Shown in pieces: positions 1 through 5,194 of a DNA stretch of 8,556 nucleotides (its first letter is position 1; each line of letters starts with the position of its first letter). Source of the stretch: Actinomycetota bacterium (GTDB lineage: Bacteria; Actinomycetota; Humimicrobiia; Humimicrobiales; Humimicrobiaceae); the NCBI GenBank assembly GCA_028697935.1, contig JAQVEM010000059.1, forward strand, positions 1-8,556, read 5' to 3'. The notes under the pieces were generated by a model. It saw nothing but the letters and a program-made list of their open reading frames with translations, had not been told where the DNA came from and ran no database searches. The position numbers and the translations under genes are program-made.

Positions 1-83
1 TTCTTATAGGAAATAATAAGAGTGGAACATTAAAACTTAATAACAAAGAAATAAAAAAATATCACATTAAATTATCAAATTGA

Positions 84-166
84 TAAAGGCAAACTATCTG
101 AAAGGATAGGGCGCAAAGTTGTGAGCCCAAGGTTTGTATACTGAGCTATGGTTGTCAGACTGCCGA
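84..166 (+). promoter_or_regulatory. Cyclic di-GMP-I riboswitch (GEMM-I)
   Basis: The aptamer is recognised from its motifs and fold. It opens with GGCAAAC at 88-94. P2 is a perfect six-pair stem (94-99 with 104-109) closed by a GAAA tetraloop (100-103). The conserved GCGCAAAG joining segment lies at 111-118. The P3 arm carries CCCAAG (126-131) opposite TATGG (147-151), one base away from the classical 11-nt tetraloop receptor CCUAAG/UAUGG, so the GAAA loop can dock there. The P3 tip can pair 132-135 with 143-146. The 3' block GCTATGG..GTCAGACTGCCG (145-165) matches the family's closing motif, and GCC at 162-164 pairs with GGC at 88-90. The family binds c-di-GMP and switches expression of the gene downstream, here the transglutaminase-like gene. 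A T-rich tract (167-176) follows P1 directly, so the output could be termination, but I see no clean alternative terminator. Whether ligand turns expression on or off cannot be told. Confidence 0.88.
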
Positions 167-184
167 TTTATTTTTTTATATATA

Positions 185-580
185 ATGCGGGATGGGGGGA
201 GGGTGTTTTTAATAACATTTATGGAGTACTATTTTTGGGATGGGGAAGACCATTACTTTGTAGATGTTATAAATAATCTTAGTTTCTGCCATATAGAGTT
301 GATACATGCTAATCCAGTGAAAGACCAAATATACCATGATTTGGTCCTGGGTATTAACAGTGATGCCCAAAAAGAGCCTCTCTATTCCTGGTTACAATAT
401 CAAAACCCGGCCACCTATCGTGGTACCTACAACATTTCAATCCCTGGAAATGAACTACCGGATACAGGCACTTACAGGATATGGTTACCCATACCAATCA
501 ATAATGGTCCACAGACCAATGTTACCATAGAATATGTAACACCCGATAAATGGGTAAAGCAGCCACCAAGTATGGATTAG
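185..580 (+). CDS. Transglutaminase-like protein, N-terminal part (interrupted gene)
   Basis: This is the N-terminal half of a gene that continues in the same frame at 593-1375 after a TAG at 578-580. It encodes a beta-rich segment (about residues 55-125, with YRGTYNISIPG, YRIWLPIPINNGPQTNV and VTPDKWVKQPPS) that precedes the transglutaminase core in this type of protein. The frame stays open back to a TTG at 134, but that lies inside the riboswitch aptamer, so the start must be later. ATG 185 has no Shine-Dalgarno sequence. ATG 221 has GGGGGGAGGG at 194-203, but about 17 nt away, which is long. No signal peptide or lipobox is visible in any of these starts. That is odd for a probable surface protein and suggests that the N-terminus is also truncated. 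Sitting directly behind the riboswitch, it would be under c-di-GMP control. Probably a pseudogene with the 3' half. Confidence 0.6.
   Translation: MRDGGRVFLITFMEYYFWDGEDHYFVDVINNLSFCHIELIHANPVKDQIYHDLVLGINSDAQKEPLYSWLQYQNPATYRGTYNISIPGNELPDTGTYRIWLPIPINNGPQTNVTIEYVTPDKWVKQPPSMD
578..580 (+). other. In-frame TAG stop splitting the transglutaminase-like gene
   Basis: The frame reads ..KWVKQPPSMD, then TAG, then EIGLLYMEVLMEEV.., with no frame change and no loss of coding character on either side. The break falls in the linker just before the segment leading into the transglutaminase core. A single substitution from GAG (Glu) or CAG (Gln) would create it. A recent nonsense mutation or a consensus error is the simplest reading. 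Pyrrolysine or suppressor readthrough is possible but has no support within the window. Confidence 0.8.
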
Positions 581-592
581 GAAATAGGACTC

Positions 593-1375
593 TTGTATAT
601 GGAAGTTCTTATGGAAGAAGTAAATGATGACTTAGTAATTCAGGTAATCTTTACCTTCACTCATTATGTACAAAGATTTTCTGTTGATCCGGATAATGTG
701 GGGGAATATGACCGGAATTCTCCTCTTTATAAAAAGTATACCCAATCATTTGGCAATACTGAAATCACTCCAGAGATTCACAAAATGGCTGAAAACATTG
801 TCGGTGATGAGAAAAATCCTTATTATAGAGCCAGTAAAATTTATTACTATATTGTAAATAATGTGGATTATTCTCTAATGCCTCATCTTGAATTCTGGCC
901 CAGAACCCCTCGCACCGAATCCGTATATGTTCATGAAAAGCAACGGGGAGATTGTGGTGCACAGTCTATGTATTTTACGGCTTTGTGTCGTTCTATGGGA
1001 ATCCCAGCCCGTACTACCGGTGGCTGGCAACTCTTCATGAATGAATTTGGTGGACATTTTTGGGCTGAATTCTACCTGCCTAATTATGGGTGGCTTCCTG
1101 TAGATACATCCTGTGCCCAAACTGCTTTCTACCCCAAGGAACTTCCAGCTCAAGAACGAGAGGCATTTATTGATTTTTATTTTGGCAATCAGGATTCTAA
1201 ACGCTGTGTAGTTCAGGTAGATACAGATATGCCTCTGATTCCACCGGCACAGGGAATGATATTGCTGCCGGCAGCTATTCAAATGCCGGTTATTGAATAT
1301 TCTATACCATCTGTTGAATTTCCAATTAATACCTTTTTTGAATATATAACAATGGAATGCGAAAAAATTGATTGA
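593..1375 (+). CDS. Transglutaminase-like protein, catalytic C-terminal part
   Basis: This part carries the transglutaminase-like core (Transglut_core, PF01841 type) with an apparently complete catalytic triad. Numbered from the TTG at 593, these are Cys121 in RGDCGAQSMYF, His155 in GGHFWAEF and Asp171 in GWLPVDTS. The upstream helix region (NPYYRASKIYYYIVNNVDYS) and the GIPARTTGGW strand are typical of the fold. Such proteins are usually cysteine proteases, amidases or crosslinking enzymes; the substrate here is unknown. It is in frame with 185-580 and separated from it by one TAG, so it is best read as the 3' half of one gene. If translated alone, ATG 599 or 611 are possible restart codons with only a weak AGGA upstream. 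The last codons lie in an ATTG microsatellite, where TGA is the stop. No transmembrane segment is obvious at the C-terminus. Confidence 0.75.
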   Translation: MYMEVLMEEVNDDLVIQVIFTFTHYVQRFSVDPDNVGEYDRNSPLYKKYTQSFGNTEITPEIHKMAENIVGDEKNPYYRASKIYYYIVNNVDYSLMPHLEFWPRTPRTESVYVHEKQRGDCGAQSMYFTALCRSMGIPARTTGGWQLFMNEFGGHFWAEFYLPNYGWLPVDTSCAQTAFYPKELPAQEREAFIDFYFGNQDSKRCVVQVDTDMPLIPPAQGMILLPAAIQMPVIEYSIPSVEFPINTFFEYITMECEKID

Positions 1376-1388
1376 TTGATTGATTGAT
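1367..1388 (+). repeat. (ATTG)5.5 microsatellite over the stop codon
   Basis: Five and a half tandem ATTG units begin four codons before the end of the transglutaminase-like gene and supply its last residues (Ile-Asp) and its TGA stop. Because the unit is four bases, gain or loss of a unit shifts the frame. Every reading frame through the tract meets a TGA within 12 bases, so slippage would change only a few C-terminal residues. Confidence 0.9.
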
Positions 1389-1449
1389 AGTATAGAATAT
1401 TTTTCTAAGAAACAATTTAGTATAGTGTTTTTTATTTTATCAAGTTTAT

Positions 1450-1478
1450 TTTAGAAACTTATTAAAATCATATATAAT
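1450..1478 (+). promoter_or_regulatory. Candidate sigma70 promoter of the LRR lipoprotein gene
   Basis: TTTAGA (1450-1455) is separated by 17 nt from a perfect TATAAT (1473-1478), in very AT-rich DNA 46 nt upstream of the ATG at 1524. The -35 box is a 4/6 match. No terminator is obvious between this site and the gene before it, so some readthrough is possible. The local AT richness lowers the specificity of the call. Confidence 0.45.
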
Positions 1479-1523
1479 ATATACAAAATCATTATCAAGA
1501 AAAATAAAAGGAGAAATTTAAAA

Positions 1524-2399
1524 ATGAAAAATAACAGGAATGCCTTAACAACCATAGCCCTCTTACTCCTAATATTTACTATCACAGGCTGTGCACCATC
1601 ATTTAATTTACCTGATTTAAGTTCTGAATCTGATTTTGAATTCTCTAACGGTGAGATTATTAAATATAGGGGTAGCGGAGGGGATGTTGAAATACCTTTT
1701 TCTATCGGGGGTGTTCCAGTAACTTCAATAAGAGGTCGGGCATTTCAGCATTGCGACAACTTAACCAGTATAACATTCCCTGATAGTGTCACTTACATAG
1801 GGAATTGGGCATTCAGTGGTTGTACCAACCTAACCAGGGTGACCTTTACAGAAAATTCCCAATTGAACAGAATAGGGGAGCATGCGTTTTCTTATTGTAG
1901 AAAACTGGAAAATATAACAATTCCTGAAAGTGTTACTTCAATGGGTTATTGTGCATTATATTATTGTACCAACCTAACCAGGGTGACCTTTACAGAAAAT
2001 TCCCAATTGAACAGAATAGGGGATCATGGGGTTGCTTTTTGTACTAAAATGGAAAATATAGAAATCCCTGGAAGTGTTACTTCAATAGAGACTGCCACAT
2101 TTAGAGGGTGTACCAGTCTATCCGGTGTAACAATAAATAATGGAGTTACTATGATCGAAGAATTTGCATTCTGGAAGTGTTACAAACTTGTAAGTATAAT
2201 AATCCCTGACAGTGTGACTACAATTAAAGGTTATGCATTTTATCAAAGTAAACTCCAAGAGATAATAATAGGCGCAGGAGTAACAATTGGAGATAAAATG
2301 ATAGCTGAGAATAATTATTTTCGTGATTGTTACGATAATTTCGGCAAAAAGGCAGGAACTTATATCTTAGCAGCCGGTGGTTATTGGGACAAAAAATAA
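1524..2399 (+). CDS. BspA-type leucine-rich-repeat lipoprotein
   Basis: A 291-residue surface protein. Residues 1-22 are a lipoprotein signal: a short basic start, then the hydrophobic run ALTTIALLLLIFTIT, ending in TGC with Cys23 as the lipidated residue. After a linker (about 24-40) comes the entry motif of the BspA family (FEFSNGEIIKYRG..VEIPFSIGGVPVTSI). Roughly eight LRR_5-type repeats follow (about 66-275), each with the pattern C..L..I.IP.SVT.I...AF..C. The tail ends in AGTYILAAGGYWDKK. The family forms solenoids used for adhesion and protein binding; the ligand is unknown. AAGGAG at 1508-1513 lies 10 nt before the ATG, which fixes the start. Two adjacent 48-residue modules are recent duplicates (see the repeat entry). 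The gene stands alone between its own promoter and a strong terminator, next to the c-di-GMP-controlled gene, which fits a cell-surface role. Confidence 0.9.
   Translation: MKNNRNALTTIALLLLIFTITGCAPSFNLPDLSSESDFEFSNGEIIKYRGSGGDVEIPFSIGGVPVTSIRGRAFQHCDNLTSITFPDSVTYIGNWAFSGCTNLTRVTFTENSQLNRIGEHAFSYCRKLENITIPESVTSMGYCALYYCTNLTRVTFTENSQLNRIGDHGVAFCTKMENIEIPGSVTSIETATFRGCTSLSGVTINNGVTMIEEFAFWKCYKLVSIIIPDSVTTIKGYAFYQSKLQEIIIGAGVTIGDKMIAENNYFRDCYDNFGKKAGTYILAAGGYWDKK
1820..2023 (+). repeat. 144-bp periodic duplication inside the LRR gene
   Basis: Bases 1820-1879 recur without a mismatch at 1964-2023, an offset of 144 bp or 48 codons (two LRR units). The repeated piece encodes CTNLTRVTFTENSQLNRIG. 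The intervening halves of the modules (EHAFSYCRKLENITIPESVTSMG against DHGVAFCTKMENIEIPGSVTSIE) are clearly related but diverged. This points to a duplication kept identical by gene conversion or by recent unequal exchange. Confidence 0.9.
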
Positions 2400-2522
2400 A
2401 AACAATAAGAATATGTATTGTGGTGGCATTTATACCGCATGTCTGGGGCTACCAGAACCAGGGCTAAATAATAAAAAAGAATGAATTTACCTTAAAAAAT
2501 GATGGATATATTCCTATAAATA

Positions 2523-2571
2523 TAAGCAGGCAGTGCTCCGGTGAAAATAAGCCCTGCCTGCTTACTTTTTT
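2523..2571 (+). terminator. Rho-independent terminator between convergent genes
   Basis: An 11-bp perfect stem (TAAGCAGGCAG at 2523-2533 with CTGCCTGCTTA at 2554-2564) encloses a 20-nt loop, which can pair a further GCT (2535-2537) with AGC (2550-2552). It is followed by CTTTTTTAT. It ends transcription of the LRR gene. Read on the - strand the same hairpin is followed by TATATTTAT, so it may also serve the DUF3160 operon converging from the right. The rest of 2400-2598 holds no gene that I can support. Confidence 0.88.
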
Positions 2572-2598
2572 ATCAATTAAATAGAATTTACCTTGATA

Positions 2599-3153
2599 TT
2601 ATTTGAAACCACTCTCCAACATTTCCCGCCAGGCTTCATCAGTAAGTCTATTATCCATGGGCTGCTTAAATTCATAATAACTGAAGACCGGGCCCATCCC
2701 CAGTACAATATGTCCTTGAGGAAGCTTATAAGCTACAAGGGCTGTCTTGATAAATCCAGTCCCTTCTTCCAATACTTTTTTACTATTTCCCTCAGTATGA
2801 ACATCGGCAATCATTACCGATTTTAGAGAATCAGGGTTAATATCTCCTCCTGCAATTGTACCAATTAAACTGGCAGAGATAGCGCCAAAATTTTCAATAA
2901 AGTCATAATCTTTATCTTCTAATAACTTATTAGCCAATTCTTTTTTGGTAATATCCAGCAACCTCTCCAGTACCTCGGCAAATCGTTTCAACCCTGACTC
3001 TATTCTTAAATCTTCCAGTATCCGGGGAGGAAGCAATTTTTCAAATCCTGCCAGAGTAATATTGGTTAGGTTTAATAGTCTGCTGTAAAATTCAGGAACC
3101 GGCTCTACATATCCTACCACCGGAGGTCGGAACATGCCGCCTCTCTCAGCCAT
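2599..3153 (-). CDS. DUF3160 protein, C-terminal part (interrupted gene)
   Basis: This is the C-terminal portion of the DUF3160 protein that begins at 5172. It is in the same frame, separated from the larger part by a TGA at 3202-3204. Coding character already resumes before this ATG: codons 3201-3154 read AQLRHDTILYVKQSYT, which joins smoothly to MAERGGMFRPP. The ATG at 3153 is therefore an internal Met (residue 674 of the full frame), not a start, and it has no Shine-Dalgarno sequence. Recognisable family features are the RPPVVGYVEPVPEFY stretch, IADVHT, VLEEGTGF and the closing GPVFSYYEF..RLTDEAWREML. Its function is unknown. As a separate piece it is unlikely to be translated efficiently. 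If the TGA is an error or is read through, the whole protein is about 857 residues. Confidence 0.75.
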   Translation of the reverse strand: MAERGGMFRPPVVGYVEPVPEFYSRLLNLTNITLAGFEKLLPPRILEDLRIESGLKRFAEVLERLLDITKKELANKLLEDKDYDFIENFGAISASLIGTIAGGDINPDSLKSVMIADVHTEGNSKKVLEEGTGFIKTALVAYKLPQGHIVLGMGPVFSYYEFKQPMDNRLTDEAWREMLESGFK

Positions 3154-3201
3154 GGTATAACTCTGTTTTACATATAAAATAGTATCATGCCGTAATTGAG
3201 C

Positions 3202-3204
3202 TCA
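3202..3204 (-). other. In-frame TGA replacing a probable Trp codon in DUF3160
   Basis: The frame reads ..QLNTALAS, then TGA, then AQLRHDTILYVKQSY... From my knowledge of DUF3160 proteins this stretch normally reads ALASWAELRHDTILY, so TGA sits where TGG (Trp) is expected. That is one transition away (T instead of C at plus-strand position 3202). Both flanks are fully conserved and no shift has occurred, so the change is recent, a consensus error, or a UGA decoded as Trp. Confidence 0.8.
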
Positions 3205-5172
3205 GGAAGCCAGAGCAGTATTTAATTGCTTATCCTGCCAGGCAGTGGTCTGCATAAAGGTAGGATAACCTTCACTGACCTCACTATGTAAAGATTTCAA
3301 AACATAAAGCCAATTCAGATAAAGATTTTTTAACCAGTCTTCCTCTCTAAAAGTATCAATATTATCTTTTAATTCAAAGAATTTTTTTTCATAATCACTA
3401 TACCGGGTATCTCCGGAAGATTCCAGGATATCCCAGGCCCTCTGTGAACCCAGCAGAGCCATTAAGTCCAATCCCCGGGGAAATCCCCGGACTTCCCTGT
3501 TAGCCGGAGGAGGACAGGCGGCAACGTCTGTTTTAACCCAGGTAAATGGTCTATTGCTTCTGAATTCCTCATAATCATCATTCCAGATGAAAGTAAAGGG
3601 TTTTTCCGCAGTAGGCAATATAAAATTTGGCCCATTATATTCACCACTATAAGGTGAGACAATTTCAGAGAATAACCAGGAATCTAAGGTAAAGCGCTGC
3701 CCCATCATTCTAAAACCTTTTGTTTGTTTAAGAAGTCTCCTGGCTTGTATTTTTAAGTCTTGAATTTCCTTTTCAGTAAGAGGAGGGCAGGGCATCAGCA
3801 ATTCACAAGCACCTAATCCACTGTAAATTTTGGGGTTAAAGGGATAATTTCCAATCATTTCCTTTAGTCGGTCAAATTTTTCAACCAATCTATCTGAATC
3901 TATTTTGCCATTTTCTACAGGGAATTCTTTTTGCAGCACTTCACCATATTCATATGGTCCTAAGTCATCAGAAAACCCTACCATAAAGGAGGTAATATTA
4001 TAAATACGTTTCCATCTTTCCTGGATATTCCGGCTGCTGATATATTCTTTTGCCAGTAAAAAGGCCTGAAGGGTCTGTATCCGGGCATCATATTCAGAGA
4101 TAATTCCCCCTGTATCTCCATTACACATAGATTCTCCTGCAGATAAGAATGGAGAGCCTTCAATTAAAGCAGTCATTCTTCCAAACCACATCAAAGCTTT
4201 AAAATAATTTTTCAGCTTCTCAGATTTGGTATAATGTCCCCGGGGAACATATTGAGAATAATCTTCCTTATAAATAAAGATAGGCGAATATTCCCAGCCC
4301 TTGTGCTCTTTGATGAGTTTTATTTCAGTCTGAACTAAATCCTGTACAAATTGCGGGACATTGAAATCATAGTATCCAAATTCTTCTTCGCTGAAGTATT
4401 GGTAGCTGGCCTGCTGTCCGTAAACATCCTTTACCCCTGATATCATCATCTCACAAATTTCCGGTTCCATTTCCGGTGAACAGTATTCCTCTTTTAGTTT
4501 TTCGTTGCTGATAATCTGGTTTTTGTCGGGTTTTAAAAGCTCTAAAGCTACAGAAAGATAGGCCACATTTCTTCTGGCAGCTTCTTTTAAATCTCCCTCA
4601 GTATGATTGTAGTGATTCAGGGAAACATCAAATAATTCTTTACTGATTTCCCAGATATCCTGATAAAAGAGGTCTCGCTCCAGGCGCATTAAAGTCGTAT
4701 CAAAAAAGATATGATAATAATGCAGCAGAGAATCTGATGTGATAAAAACAGGCACATCTATATCTTTCAACACCTGGTAATAAGCAACAAAATCATCCTT
4801 AGGGTTGGCTAATTCACGAGTAGAATCCAGAAATACTTCCTGCTCGGCAATATCCAGAGGGGTAGGAACAACTACAAAAGCATTTTTTTCTAATAACTTT
4901 AGTACTTCCGGTGTTAATGGCATCTTCTCAAAAAAATCATGGTAATTTTCAATATCTGCAATGTTTAAGGGTAGAGAAAATCCCGGTATATCAGTATCGA
5001 CTTCAACCGGTCCTATAAGAAAATCTTTGGGATTGATTAGTTGTTTATTAGGTGGGCTTGTATTTGCCAGAGATTGACCAACTGTAAAAGATAATATTAT
5101 TATAATTCCTATAGAAATGAATAATATATATATGTCTTTACAATTAAATTTATTTTCCTTTGATTTTTTCAT
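3202..5172 (-). CDS. Exported DUF3160 protein, N-terminal and central part
   Basis: A 656-residue open frame that matches the DUF3160 family (PF11369), large extracytoplasmic proteins of unknown function. Residues 1-12 are basic, and about 13-32 form a hydrophobic segment (IYILFISIGIIIILSFTVGQ). SLA-NTS near residue 36 is a possible signal-peptidase site, so the product is exported or anchored. The family's most characteristic block lies at about 139-170: PVFITSDSLLHYYHIFFDTT, then LMRLERDL. Others are YSQYVPRGHYTKS, YFKALMWFGRM, MGQRFTLDSW and RGFPRGLDLMALLGS. The ATG at 5172 has AGGGGG seven to eight nt upstream. It begins 22 nt after the stop of the Memo-CapA gene, so the two form an operon. 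The frame ends at a TGA where Trp is expected and continues in phase to 2599, so this is an interrupted gene rather than a short family member. No enzymatic role can be assigned. Confidence 0.85.
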   Translation of the reverse strand: MKKSKENKFNCKDIYILFISIGIIIILSFTVGQSLANTSPPNKQLINPKDFLIGPVEVDTDIPGFSLPLNIADIENYHDFFEKMPLTPEVLKLLEKNAFVVVPTPLDIAEQEVFLDSTRELANPKDDFVAYYQVLKDIDVPVFITSDSLLHYYHIFFDTTLMRLERDLFYQDIWEISKELFDVSLNHYNHTEGDLKEAARRNVAYLSVALELLKPDKNQIISNEKLKEEYCSPEMEPEICEMMISGVKDVYGQQASYQYFSEEEFGYYDFNVPQFVQDLVQTEIKLIKEHKGWEYSPIFIYKEDYSQYVPRGHYTKSEKLKNYFKALMWFGRMTALIEGSPFLSAGESMCNGDTGGIISEYDARIQTLQAFLLAKEYISSRNIQERWKRIYNITSFMVGFSDDLGPYEYGEVLQKEFPVENGKIDSDRLVEKFDRLKEMIGNYPFNPKIYSGLGACELLMPCPPLTEKEIQDLKIQARRLLKQTKGFRMMGQRFTLDSWLFSEIVSPYSGEYNGPNFILPTAEKPFTFIWNDDYEEFRSNRPFTWVKTDVAACPPPANREVRGFPRGLDLMALLGSQRAWDILESSGDTRYSDYEKKFFELKDNIDTFREEDWLKNLYLNWLYVLKSLHSEVSEGYPTFMQTTAWQDKQLNTALAS

Positions 5173-5194
5173 TTCTAAACCCCCTGGTTTTTCT

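Noticed and set aside
1..83. Promoter for the riboswitch transcript, or the tail of an upstream gene
   Set aside because: The stretch is very AT-rich with several weak -10-like strings and no defensible -35 partner; no coding sequence can be assigned at the edge.
134..184. TTG start at 134 for the transglutaminase-like gene
   Set aside because: It lies inside the P3 arm of the riboswitch aptamer, and the encoded residues show no family similarity.
875..1282. 135-codon - strand frame opposite the transglutaminase core
   Set aside because: Antisense shadow of a clearly conserved coding region; it has no recognisable domain and no ribosome binding site.
2412..2483. 23-residue frame MYCGGIYTACLGLPEPG.. 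after the LRR gene
   Set aside because: No Shine-Dalgarno sequence, no recognisable family, and it lies between the LRR stop and its terminator; chance is sufficient.
2593..2826. 77-codon + strand frame
   Set aside because: Opposite strand of the DUF3160 C-terminal coding sequence, which is conserved.
578..3204. Genome-wide reassignment of TGA to Trp
   Set aside because: Trp is encoded by TGG at all other positions in the window's genes. An AT-rich genome with TGA as Trp would use it often, so one TGA points to a mutation or an error.
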